Shown: one piece after another, positions 26,001 to 39,265 of the stretch
How positions within the stretch are numbered: position 1 is the first letter of the stretch
How the letters are laid out: each line of letters begins with the position of its first letter
Source: Megalopta genalis
Lineage: Eukaryota; Arthropoda; Insecta; Hymenoptera; Halictidae
Direction: 5' to 3'
Assembly: GCF_051020955.1 (NCBI RefSeq)
Contig: NW_027476334.1
Coordinates: 238,021-302,020 of the forward strand
DNA: 64,000 bases
Program-made: the position numbers and the translations under genes
The notes under the pieces: model-generated
The model's database searches: none
The model's input: the letters and a program-made list of their open reading frames with translations, nothing else
Told to the model about the DNA's origin: nothing

Positions 26001-28190
26001 TTTCGTTTGGACTTGAAGCAAACTCGTTTGTTTCGCATGTTGTTGAAGCTAAATCATGTATATCACAAGTATTTGAAGCTAAACCATTTGATTCCCATGG
26101 ATTTGAAGCTAAGCTTTCAACTTCGCATTGATTTGAATATAAGTCATGTGTTTCGCATGGATTTGAAGCTAACTCGTTTGTTTCGCATGCTGTTGAAGCT
26201 AAATCATGTATATTACAAGTATTTGAAGCTAAAGCATTTGTTTCGCATGGATTCGAAGATAAGCCTCCTACTTCGAAATTGATTTGAAGCTAAATCATGT
26301 GTTCGCATGGATTTGAATCTAACTCGTTTGTTTCGCATGCTGTTGAAACTAAATCATGTATATCACAAGTATTTGAAGCTATATCATTTGTTTCGCATGG
26401 ATTCGAAGATAACCCTTCTACTTCGCATTCATTTGATGCTAAATCATTTGTTTCAGATGGATTTGTAGCTAACTCGTTTGTTTCGCATGCAGTTGAAGCT
26501 AAATCATGTATATCATAAGTATTTGAAGCTAAACCATTAGTTTCGCATGGATTCGAAGATAAGCCTCCTACTTCGCGTTGATTTGAAGCTAAATCATGTG
26601 TTTCGCATGGATTTGAAGCTAACTCGTTTGTTTCGCATGCACTTGAAGCTGAACCATGTATATCACAAGTATTTGAAGCTAAACTATTCGTTTCGCATGG
26701 ATTCGAAGGTAAGTCTTCCACTTCGCATTGATTTGAAGCTAAATCATGTGTTTCGCATGGATTTGAAGTTAACTCGTTTGTTTCGCATGCTGTTGAAGCT
26801 ATATCAAGTGTATCACAAGTATTTGAAGCCAAACCATTTGCTTCGCATGGATTCGAAGATCAGCCTTCTACTTCGCATTTATTAGATGCTAAATCATGTG
26901 TTTCGCATGGGTTTGAAGCTAACTCGTTTGTTGCGCCTGCATTTGAAGCTATATCACTTATATTCACAAGTATGTGAAGCTAAATCTTTCGTTTCGCATG
27001 GATTTGAAGCTAAGCCATCAACTTCGCGTTGAATTGATGCTAAATCATGTTTTTCGTTTGGACTTGAAGCTAACTCGTTTATTCCGCATGCTGTTGATGC
27101 TAAATCAAGTGTATCACAAGTATTTGAATCCAAATCATGTGTTTCGCATGGATTTGAAGCTAACTCGTTTGTTTCGCATGCAGTTGAAGCTGAATCATGT
27201 ATATCACAAGCATTTGAACGTAACTATTCGTTTCGCATGGATTCGAAGATAAGCCTTCCACTTCGCATTGATTTGAAGCTAAATCATCGGTTCCGCATGG
27301 ATTTGAAGCTAACTCGTTTGTTTCGCCTGCATTTGAAGCCATATCACTTATATTTTCAAGTATGTGAAGCTAAATCATTCGTTTCGCATGGATTTGAAGC
27401 TAAGCCATCAACTTCGCGTTGACTTGATGCTAAATCATGTTTTTCGTTTGGACTTGAAGCAAACTCGTTTGTTTCGCATGTTGTTGAAGCTAAATCATGT
27501 ATATCACAAGTATTTGAAGCTAAACCATTTGATTCCCATGGATTTGAAGCTAAGCTTTCAACTTCGCATTGATTTGAATATAAGTCATGTGTTTCGCATG
27601 GATTTGAAGCTAACTCGTTTGTTTCGCATGCTGTTGAAGCTAAATCATGTATATTACAAGTATTTGAAGCTAAAGCATTTGTTTCGCATGGATTCGAAGA
27701 TAAGCCTCCTACTTCGAAATTGATTTGAAGCTAAATCATGTGTTCGCACGGATTTGAATCTAACTCGTTTGTTTCGCACGCTGTTCAAGCTAAATCAAGT
27801 GTATCACAAGTATTTGAAGCTAAACCATTTGCTTCGCATGTATTCGTAGATCGGCCTTCTACTTCGCAGTTATTAGATGCTAAATCATGTGTTTCGCATG
27901 GATTTGAAGCTAACTCGTTTGTTTCGCATGCAGTTGAAGCTGAATCATGTATATCACAAGCATTTGAAGCTAAACTATTCGTTTCGTATGGATTCGAAGA
28001 TAAGCCTTCCACTTCGCATTGATTTGCAGCTGAATCATGTGTTCCGCATGGATTTGAAGCTAACTCTTTTGTTTCGCATGCTGTTGAAGCTAAATCATGT
28101 ATATCACAAGTATTTGAAGTTATACCATTTGTTTCGCATGGATTCGAAGATAAGCCTCCTACTTCGCATTGATTTGAAGCTAAATCATGT
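20050..28190. repeat. 8,579-base higher-order unit, copy 2, with a 449-base internal deletion
   Basis: This copy directly follows copy 1 in the same orientation. Very few differences are visible: near 22,906 gaagctatatcatg replaces gaagctaaatcatg of 14,327, and one extra t appears near 25,915. At about 26,785 the sequence passes straight from the equivalent of about 18,205 to that of about 18,655, so about 449 bases (three 150-base units with one 29-base monomer) are missing. After this the match continues at an offset of about 8,131 to about 28,190, where copy 2 reads tgtgttcgcatgg and continues differently. Confidence 0.9.
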
Positions 28191-31100
28191 GTTCGCATGG
28201 ATTTGAAGCTAATTCGTTTGCTTCGCATGCTGTTGAAGCTAAATCAAGTGTATCACAAGTATTTGAAGCTAAACCATTTGTTTCGCATGGATTCGAAGAT
28301 CAGCCTTCTACTTCGCATTGATTAGATGCTAAATCATGTGTTTCGCATGGATTTGAAGCCAACTCGTTCGTTTCGCATGCGGTTGAAACTAAATCATATA
28401 TATCACAAGTATTTGAAGCTATATCATACGTTTCGCATGGATTCCAAGATAACCCTTCTACTTCGCATTGATTTGAAGCTAAATCATGTGTTTCGCATGG
28501 ATTTGGATCTAACTCGTTTATTTCGCATGCTGTTGAAGCTAAATCATGTGTATCACAAGTATTTGCAGCTAAACCATTTGTTTCGCATGGATTCGAAGAT
28601 AAGCCTTCCACTTCGCATTGATTTGAAGCTAAATCATGTGTTCCGCATGGATTTGAAGCTAACTCGTTTTTTTCGCATGCAGTTGAAGCTAAATCATGTA
28701 CATCACAAGTATTTGAAGCTAAACCATTTGTTTCGCATGGATTCGAAGATAACCCTTCTACTTCGCATTCATTTGATGCTAAATCATGTGTTTCAGATGG
28801 ATTTGTAGCTAACTCGTTTGTTTCGCATGCAGTTGAAGCTAAATCATGTATATCATAAGTATTTGAAGCTAAACCATTAGTTTCGCATGGATTCGAAGAT
28901 CAGCCGTCTACTTCGCATTGATTTGATGCTAAATCATGTGTTTCGCATGGATTTGAAGCTAACTCGTTTGTTTCGCATGCAGTTGAAGCTGAATCATGTA
29001 TATCACAAGCATTTGAAGCTAAACTATTCGTTTCGCATGGATTCGAAGATAAGCCTTCCACTTCGCATTGATTTGCAGCTAAATCATGTGTTTCGCATGG
29101 ATTTGAATCTAACTCGTTTATTTCGCATGCTGTTGAAGCTAAATCATGTATATCGCAAGTATATGAAGCTAATCCAATTGTTTCGCAAGGATTCGAGGAT
29201 AAGCCTTCCACTTCGCATTGATTTGAAACTAAATCATGTGTTTCGCATGGATTTGAATCGAACTCGTTTGTTTCGAATGCTGTTGAAGCTATATCAAGTG
29301 TATCACAAGTATTTCAAGCCAAACCATTTGCTTCGCATGGATTCGAAGATCAGCCTTCTACTTCGCATTTATTAGATGCTAAATCATGTGTTTCGCTTGG
29401 ATTTGAAGCTAACTCGTTTATTCCGCATGCTGTTGATGCTAAATCAAGTGTATCACAAGTATTTGAATCCAAATCATGTGTTTCGCATGGATTTGAAGCT
29501 AACTCGTTTGTTTCGCATGCTGTTGAAGCTAAATCATGTATATTACAAGTATTTGAAGCTAAAGCATTTGTTTCGCATGGATTCGAAGATCAGCCGTCTA
29601 CTTCGCATTGATTTGAAGCTAAATCATGTGTTCGCATGGATTTGAATCTAACTCGTTTGTTTCGCATGCTGTTGAAACTAAATCATGTATATCACAGGTA
29701 TTTGAAGCTATATCATTTGTTTCGCATGGATTCGAAGATAACCCTTCTACTTCGCATTCATTTGATGCTAAATCATGTGTTTCAGATGGATTTGTAGCTA
29801 ACTCGTTTGTTTCGCATGCAGTTGAAGCTAAATCATGTATATCATAAGTATTTGAAGCTAAACCATTAGTTTCGCATGGATTCGAAGATCAGCCGTCTAC
29901 TTCGCATTGATTTGATGCTAAATCATGTGTTTCGCATGGATTTGAAGCTAACTCGTTTGTTTCGCATGCAGTTGAAGCTGAATCATGTATATCACAAGCA
30001 TTTGAAGCTAAACTATTCGTTTCGCATGGATTCGAAGATAAGCCTTCCACTTCGCATTGATTTGCAGCTAAATCATGTGTTCCGCATGGATTTGAAGTTA
30101 ACTCGTTTGTTTCGCATGCAGTTGAAGCTAAATCATGTATATCACAAGTATTTGCAGCTAAACCATTTGTTTCGCATGGATTCGAAGATAACCCTTCTAC
30201 TTCGCATTGATTTGAAGTTAAATCATGTGTTTCGCATGGATTTGAATCTAACTCGTTTATTTCGCATGCTGTTGAAGCTAAATCATGTATATCGCAAGTA
30301 TATGAAGCTAATCCAATTGTTTTGCATGGATTCGAGGATAAGCCTTCCACTTCGCATTGATTTGAAACTAAATCATGTGTTTCGCATGGATTTGAATCGA
30401 ACTCGTTTGTTTCGAATGCTGTTGAAGCTATATCAAGTGTATCACAAGTATTTCAAGCCAAACCATTTGCTTCGCATGGATTCGAAGATCAGCCTTCTAC
30501 TTCGCATTTATTAGATGCTAAATCATGTGTTTCGCTTGGATTTGAAGCTAACTCGTTTGTTTCGCATGCGGTTGAAACTAAATCATGTATATCACAAGTA
30601 TTTGAAGCTATATCATACGTTTCGCATGGATTCCAAGATAACCCTTCTAATTCGCATTGATTTGAAGCTAAATCATGTGTTTCGCAAGGATTTGAAGCTA
30701 ACTCGTTTGTTTCGCATGCAGTTGAAGCTAAATCATGTATATCATAAGTATTTGAAGCTAAACCATTAGTTTCGCATGGATTCGAAGATCAGCCGTCTAC
30801 TTCGCATTGATTTTGATGCTAAATCATGTGTTTCGCATGGATTTGAAGCTAACTCGTTTGTTTCGCATGCAGTTGAAGCTATATCATGTATATCGCAAGT
30901 ATTTGAAACAAAACCATTTGTTTCGCATGGATTCGAACATAAGCCTCCTACTTCGCATTGATTTGAAACTAAATCATGTGTTCGCACGGATTTGAATCTA
31001 ACTCCTTTGTTTCGCACGCTGTTCAAGCTAAATCAAGTGTATCACAAGTATTTGAAGCTAAACCATTTGCTTCGCATGTATTCGTAGATCGGCCTTCTAC

Positions 31101-31714
31101 TTCGCAGTTATTAGATGCTAAATCATGTGTTTCGCATGGATTTGAAGTTAACTCGTTTGTTTCGCATGCAGTTGAAGCTGAATCATGTATATCACAAGCA
31201 TTTGAAGCTAAACTATTCGTTTCGCATGGATTCGAAGATAAGCCTTCCACTTCGCATTGATTTGAAGCTAAATCATGTGTTCCGCATGGATTTGAAGCTA
31301 ACTCTTTTGTTTCGCATGCTGTTGAAGCTAAATCATGTATATCACAAGTATTTGAAGTTAAACCATTTGTTTCGCATGGATTCGAAGATAAGCCTCCTAC
31401 TTCGCATTGATTTGAAGCTAAATCATGTGTTCGCATGGATTTGAAGCTAACTCGTTTGCTTCGCATGCTGTTGAAGCTAAATCAAGTGTATCACAAGTAT
31501 TTGAAGCTAAACCATTTGTTTCGCATGGATTCGAAGATCAGCCTTCTACTTCGCATTGATTAGATGCTAAATCATGTGTTTCGCATGGATTTGAAGCTAA
31601 CTCGTTTGTTTCGCATGCTGTTGAAGCTAAATCATGTATATCTCAAGTATTTGAAGCTAAACCATTTGTTTCGCATGGATTCGAAGATAAGCCTTCCACT
31701 TCGCATTCATTTCA
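28191..31714. repeat. Shuffled satellite mosaic
   Basis: Short blocks seen elsewhere are recombined here. About 28,741-29,060 matches 29,730-30,049 at an offset of about 989. About 31,023-31,466 matches 9,877-10,320 and 27,785-28,228. Markers atcataagtattt, ttcagatgg and gatcagccgtctac recur. 29-base monomers lie at about 28,192, 29,631, 30,978 and 31,430. At about 30,811 one extra t (cattgattttgatgc) gives a 31-base monomer. No gene or unique spacer is present. Confidence 0.85.
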
Positions 31715-34700
31715 AGCTAAATCATGTGTTTCGCAAGGATTTGAAGCTAACTCGTTTGTTTCGCATGCTGCTGAAGCTAAATCATGTATATCACAAGTAT
31801 TTGAAGCTAAACCATTTGTATCGCATGGAATCGAAGATAAGCCACCTACTTCGCATTGATTTGAAGTTAAATCATATGTTTCGCATGGATTTGAAGCTAA
31901 CTCTTTTTTTTCGTATGTAGTTGAAGCTAAATCATGTATATCACAGGTGTATCAAGGTAAACCATTTGTTTCGCTTGGATTCGAAGATAACCCTTCTACT
32001 TCGCATTGATTTGAAGCTAAATCATGCGTTTCGCATGTATTTGAAGATAACTCGTTTCTTTCGCATGCTGTTGAAGCTAAATCAAATGTATCACAAGTAT
32101 TTGAAGCTAAACCATTTGTTTCCCACGGATTCGAAGATAAGCCTTCTACTTCGCATTGATTTACGGCTAAATCATGTGTTCCGCATGGATTTTAAGCAAA
32201 CTCGTTTTTTTCGCATGCAGTTGAAGCTAAATCAGGTATATCACAAGTATTTGAAGCTAAACCATTTGTTTCGCATGGATTCGAAGATAACCCTTCTACT
32301 TCGCATTGATTTGAAGTTAAATCATGTGTTTCGCATGGATTTGCAGTTAACTCGTTTGTTTCGCTTGCAGTTGAAGCTATATCATGTATATCACAAGTAT
32401 TTGAAGCTAAACCATTTGTTTCGCATGGATTCGAAGATAAGCCTCCTACTTCGCATTGATTTGAAGCTAAATCATGTGTTCGCATGAATTTGATGCTAAC
32501 TCGTTTGTTTCGCATGCTGTTGAAGCTAAATCATGTATATCACAAGTATTTGAAGCTATATCATATGTTTCGCATGGATTCGAAGATAACCCTTCTAATT
32601 CGCATTTATTTGAAGCTAAATCATGTGTTTCGCATGGATTTGAAGCTAACTCGTTTGTTTCGCATGCTGTTGAAGCTAAGTCATGTATATCACAAGTATT
32701 TGAAGCTAAATCATTTGATTCGCTTGGATTCGAAGATAAGCCTCCTACTTCGCATTGATTTGAAGCTAAATCATGTGTTTCGCTTGGATTTGAAGCTAAC
32801 TCATTTGTTTCGCATGCGGTTGAAACTAAATCATGTATATCACAAGTATTTGAAGCTATATCATACGTTTCGCATAGATTCCAAGATAACCCTTCTAATT
32901 CGTATTGATTTGAAGCTAATTCATGTGTTTCGCATGGATTTGAAGTTAACTCGTTTCTTTCGCATGCTGTTGAAGCTAAATCATGTATATCACAAGTATT
33001 TGAAGCTAAACCATTTGCTTCGCATGGATTCGAAGATCAGCCTTCTACTTCGCATTGATTTGATGCTAAATCATTTGTTTCGCAAGGATTTGAAGCTAAC
33101 TCGTTTGTTTCGCATGCTGTTGAAGCTAAATCATGTATATCACAAGTATTTGAAGCTAAACCATTTGTATCGCATGGAATCGAAAATAAGCCACCTACTT
33201 CGCATTGATTTGAAACAAAATCATGTGATTCTCATGGATTTGAAGCTAACTCGTTTGTTTCGCATGCAGTTGAAGCTGAATCATGTATATCACAAGTATT
33301 TGAACCTAAACTATTCGTTTCGCATGGATTCGAGGATAAGCCTTCACTTCGCATTGATTTGAAACTAAATCATGTGTTCGCATGGATTTGAATCGAACTC
33401 GTTTGTTTCGAATGCTGTTGAAGCTAAATCATGTATATCACAAGTATTTGAAGTTAAACAATTTGTTTCGCATGGATTCGATGATAACCCATGTACTTCG
33501 CAATTGATTTGAAGCTAAATCATGTGTTCGCATGGATTTGAAGCTACCTCGTTTGTTTCGCATGCTGTTGAAGCTAAATCAAGTGTATCGACAAGTATTT
33601 GAAGCCAAACCATTTGCTTCGCATGGATTCGAAGATCAGCCTTCTACTTCGCATTTATTAGATGCTAAATCATGTGTTTCGCATGGGTTTGAAGCTAACT
33701 CGTTTGTTTCGCTTGCATTTGAAGCTATATCACTTATATTCACAAGTATGTGAAGCTAAATCTTTCGTTTCGCATGGATTTTTGGAAAAAGCTAAGCCAT
33801 CAACTTCGCGTTGAATTGATGCTAAATCATGTTTTTCGTTTGGACTTGTAGCTAACTCGTTTATTCCGCATGCTGTTGATGCTAAATCAAGTGTATCACA
33901 AGTATTTGAATCCAAATCATGTGCTTCGCATGGATTTGAAGCTAACTCGTTTGTTTCGCATGCAGTTGAAGCTGAATCATGTATATCACAAGCATTTGAA
34001 CGTAACTATTCGTTTCGCATGGATTCGAAGATAAGCCTTCCACTTCGCATTGATTTGAAGCTAAATCATCGGTCCGCATGGATTTGAAGCTAACTCTTTT
34101 ATTTCGCATGCTGTTGAAGCTAAATCAAGTGTATCACAAGTATTTGAAGATAACAATTTGCTTCGCATGGATTCGAAGATCAGCCTTCTACTTCGCATTG
34201 ATTAGATGCTAAAAACATGTGTTTCGCATGGGTTTGAAGCTAACTCGTTTGTTTCACCTGCATTTGAAGCTATATCACTTATATTCTCAAGTATGTGAAG
34301 CTAAATCATTCGTTTCGCATGGATTTGAAGCTAAGCCGTCAACTTCGCGTTGACTTGATGATAAATCATGTTTTTCGCTTGGACTTGAAGCTAACTCGTT
34401 TGTTTCGCATGCTGTTGAAGCTAAATCATGTATATCACAAGTATTTGAAGCTAAATCATTTGTTTCGCATGGATTCGAAGATTAGACTTCCACATCGCAT
34501 TGATTTGAATCTAAATCATGTGTTTCGCATGGATTTGAAGTTAACTCGTTTGTTTCGCATGCAGTTGAAGCTAAATCAAGTGTATCACAAGTATTTGAAG
34601 CCAAACCATTTGCTTCGCATGGATTCGAAGATCAGCCTTCTACTTCGCATTGATTAGATGCTAATTCATATGTTTCGCATGGATTTGAAGCTAACTCGTT

Positions 34701-36905
34701 TGTTTCGCATGCAGTTGAAGCTGAATCATGTATATCACAAGTATTTGCACCTAAACTATTCGTTTCGCATGGATTCGACGATAAGCCTTCCACTTCGCAT
34801 TGATTTGAAACTAAATCATGTGTTTCGCATGGATTTGAATCGAACTCGTTTGTTTCCCATGCTGTTGAAGATAAATCATGTATATCACAAGTATTTGAAG
34901 TTAAAAAATATGTTTCGCATGGATTCGAAGATAACCCATGTACTTCGCATTGATTTGAAGCTAAATCATGTGTTTCGCATGGATTTGTATCGAACTCGTT
35001 TGTTTCGCATGCTGTTGAAGCTAAATCATGTATATCACAAGTATTTGAAGCTGAACTATTCGTTTCGCATGGATTCGAAGATAAGCCTTCCATTTCGCAT
35101 TGATTTGAAGCTAAATCATGTGTTTCGCATGGATTTGCAGTTAACTCGTTTGTTTCGCTTGCAGTTGAAGCTATATCATGTATATCACAAGTATTTGAAG
35201 CTAAACCATTTGTTTTGCATGGATTCGAAGATAAGCCTCCTACTTCGCATTGATTTGAAGCTAAATCATGTGTTCGCATGAATTGAAGCTAACTCGTTTG
35301 TTTCGCATGCTGTTGAAGCTAAATCATGTATATCACAAGTATTTGAAGCTATATCATATGTTTCGCATGGATTCGAAGATAACCCTTCTAATTCGCATTT
35401 ATTTGAAGCTAAATCATGTGTTTCGCATGGATTTGAAGCTAACTCGTTTGTTTCGCATGCTGTTGAAGCTAAGTCATGTATATCACAAGTATTTGAAGCT
35501 AAAGCATTTGATTCGCTTGGATTCGAAGATAAGCCTCCTACTTCGCATTGATTTGAGGCTAAATCATGTGTTTCGCTTGGATTTGAAGCTAACTCATTTG
35601 TTTCGCATGCGGTTGAAACTAAATCATGTATATCACAAGTATTTGAAAGCTATATCATACGTTTCGCATGGATTCCAAGATAACCCTTCTAATTCGTATT
35701 GATTTGAAGCTAATTCATGTGTTTCGCATGGATTTGAAGTTAACTCGTTTCTTTCGCATGCTGTTGAAGCTAAATCATGTATATCACAAGTATTTGAAGC
35801 TAAACCATTTGCTTCGCATGGATTCGAAGATCAGCCTTCTACTTCGCATTGATTTGATGCTAAATCATTTGTTTCGCAAGGATTTGAAGCTAACTCGTTT
35901 GTTTCGCATGCTGTTGAAGCTAAATCATGTATATCACAAGTATTTGAAGCTAAACCATTTGTATCGCATGGAATCGAAGATAAGCCACCTACTTCGCATT
36001 GATTTGAAGCTAAATCATGTGTTCGCATGGATTTGAAGCTAACTCGTTTGCTTCGCATGCTGTTGAAGCTAAATCAAGTGTATCACAAGTATTTGAAGCT
36101 AAACCATTTGTTTCGCATGGATTCGAAGATCAGCCTTCTACTTCGCATTGATTAGATGCTAAATCATGCGTTTCGCATGGATTTGAAGCTAACTCGTTTG
36201 TTTCGCATGCTGTTGAAGCTAAATCATGTATATCTCAAGTATTTGAAGCTAAACCATTTGTTTCGCATGGATTCGAAGATAAGCCTTCCACTTCGCATTC
36301 ATTTCAAGCTAAATCATGTGTTCCGCTTGGATTTGAAGCTAACTCGTTTGTTTCGCATGCGGTTGAAACTAAATCATGTATATCACAAGTATTTGAAGCT
36401 ATATCATACGTTTCGCATGGATTCGAAGATAACCCTTCTAATTCGCATTGATTTGAAGCTAAATCATGTGTTCGCATGGATTTGAAGCTAACTCGTTTTG
36501 CTTCGCATGCTGTTGAAGCTAAATCAAGTGTATCACAAGTATTTGAAGCTAAACCATTTGTTTCGCATGGATTCGAAGATCAGCCTTCTACTTCGCATTG
36601 ATTAGATGCTAAATCATGCGTTTCGCATGGATTTGAAGCTAACTCGTTTGTTTCGCATGCTGTTGAAGGCTAAATCATGTATATCTCAAGTATTTGAAGC
36701 TAACCATTGTTTCGCATGGATTCGAAGATAAGCCTTCCACTTCGCATTCCATTTCAAGCTAAATCATGTGTTCCGCTTGGATTTGAAGCTAACTCGTTTG
36801 TTTCGCATGCGGTTGAAACTAAATCATGTATATCACAAGTATTTGAAGCTATATCATACGTTTCGCATGGATTCGAAGATAACCCTTCTAATTCGCATTG
36901 ATTTG
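31715..36905. repeat. 5.19-kb higher-order unit, copy 1 (indel-rich)
   Basis: About 31,715-34,075 recurs at about 36,906-39,265 at an offset of about 5,188-5,193, the offset drifting because of small indels. This copy holds an unusual number of isolated 1-base changes in length between 33,340 and 34,215, which its partner lacks, and a 6-base insertion near 33,781 (ggatttttggaaaaagc in place of ggatttgaagc). More occur near 35,281, 35,647, 36,490, 36,668, 36,701 and 36,747. A local duplication of 449 bases is seen: about 36,002-36,400 repeats at 36,451-36,850. Confidence 0.82.
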
Positions 36906-39265
36906 AAGCTAAATCATGTGTTTCGCAAGGATTTGAAGCTAACTCGTTTGTTTCGCATGCTGCTGAAGCTAAATCATGTATATCACAAGTATTTGAAGCT
37001 AAACCATTTGTATCGCATGGAATCGAAGATAAGCCACCTACTTCGCATTGATTTGAAGTTAAATCATATGTTTCGCATGGATTTGAAGCTAACTCTTTTT
37101 TTTTCGTATGTAGTTGAAGCTAAATCATGTATATCACAGGTGTATCAAGGTAAACCATTTGTTACGCTTGGATTCGAAGATAACCCTTCTACTTCGCATT
37201 GATTTGAAGCTAAATCATGCGTTTCGCATGTATTTGAAATAACTCGTTTCTTTCGCATGCTGTTGAAGCTAAATCAAATGTATCACAAGTATTTGAAGCT
37301 AAACCATTTGTTTCCCACGGATTCGAAGATAAGCCTTCTACTTCGCATTGATTTACGGCTAAATCATGTGTTCCGCATGGATTTTAAGCAAACTCGTTTT
37401 TTTCGCATGCAGTTGAAGCTAGATCAGGTATATCACAAGTATTTGAAGCTAAACCATTTGTTTCGCATGGATTCGAAGATAACCCTTCTACTTCGCATTG
37501 ATTTGAAGTTAAATCATGTGTTTCGCATGGATTTGCAGTTAACTCGTTTGTTTCGCTTGCAGTTGAAGCTATATCATGTATATCACAAGTATTTGAAGCT
37601 AAACCATTTGTTCGCATGGATTCGAAGATAAGCCTCCTACTTCGCATTGATTTGAAGCTAAATCATGTGTTCGCATGAATTTGAAGCTAACTCGTTTGTT
37701 TCGCATGCTGTTGAAGCTAAATCATGTATATCACAAGTATTTGAAGCTATATCATATGTTTCGCATGGATTCGAAGATAACCCTTCTAATTCGCATTTAT
37801 TTGAAGCTAAATCATGTGTTTCGCATGGATTTGAAGCTAACTCGTTTGTTTCGCATGCTGTTGAAGCTAAGTCATGTATATCACAAGTATTTGAAGCTAA
37901 ATCATTTGATTCGCTTGGATTCGAAGATAAGCCTCCTACTTCGCATTGATTTGAAGCTAAATCATGTGTTTCGCTTGGATTTGAAGCTAACTCATTTGTT
38001 TCGCATGCGGTTGAAACTAAATCATGTATATCACAAGTATTTGTAGCTATATCATACGTTTCGCATGGATTCCAAGATAACCCTTCTAATTCGTATTGAT
38101 TTGAAGCTAATTCATGTGTTTCGCATGGATTTGAAGTTAACTCGTTTCTTTCGCATGCTGTTGAAGCTAAATCATGTATATCACAAGTATTTGAAGCTAA
38201 ACCATTTGCTTCGCATGGATTCGAAGATCAGCCTTCTACTTCGCATTGATTTGATGCTAAATCATTTGTTTCGCAAGGATTTGAAGCTAACTCGTTTGTT
38301 TCGCATGCTGTTGAAGCTAAATCATGTATATCACAAGTATTTGAAGCTAAACCATTTGTATCGCATGGAATCGAAAATAAGCCACCTACTTCGCATTGAT
38401 TTGAAACAAAATCATGTGATTCTCATGGATTTGAAGCTAACTCGTTTGTTTCGCATGCAGTTGAAGCTGAATCATGTATATCACAAGTATTTGAACCTAA
38501 ACTATTCGTTTCGCATGGATTCGAGGATAAGCCTTCCACTTCGCATTGATTTGAAACTGAATCATGTGTTTCGCATGGATTTGAATCGAACTCGTTTGTT
38601 TCGAATGCTGTTGAAGCTAAATCATGTATATCACAAGTATTTGAAGTTAAACAATTTGTTTCGCATGGATTCGATGATAACCCATGTACTTCGCATTGAT
38701 TTGAAGCTAAATCATGTGTTCGCATGGATTTGAAGCTACCTCGTTTGTTTCGCATGCTGTTGAAGCTAAATCAAGTGTATCACAAGTATTTGAAGCCAAA
38801 CCATTTGCTTCGCATGGATTCGAAGATCAGCCTTCTACTTCGCATTTATTAGATGCTAAATCATGTGTTTCGCATGGGTTTGAAGCTAACTCGTTTGTTT
38901 CGCTTGCATTTGAAGCTATATCACTTATATTCACAAGTATGTGAAGCTAAATCTTTCGTTTCGCATGGATTTGAAGCTAAGCCATCAACTTCGCGTTGAA
39001 TTGATGCTAAATCATGTTTTTCGTTTGGACTTGTAGCTAACTCGTTTATTCCGCATGCTGTTGATGCTAAATCAAGTGTATCACAAGTATTTGAATCCAA
39101 ATCATGTGCTTCGCATGGATTTGAAGCTAACTCGTTTGTTTCGCATGCAGTTGAAGCTGAATCATGTATATCACAAGCATTTGAACGTAACTATTCGTTT
39201 CGCATGGATTCGAAGATAAGCCTTCCACTTCGCATTGATGTGAAGCTAAATCATCGGTTCCGCAT
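36906..39265. repeat. 5.19-kb higher-order unit, truncated copy 2
   Basis: Matches 31,715-34,075 in order of variants, beginning at tttcgcaagg and gctgctgaagc, through the homopolymer stretch at about 37,094 (one t longer than at 31,893), to about 39,265. There the partner goes to ttttatttcgc while this copy continues with tttgtttcgcctgca. It lacks most of the indels of copy 1, though it has its own near 37,237 (gaaataactcg, one g short) and 37,609 (tttgttcgcatgg, one t short). Confidence 0.82.
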
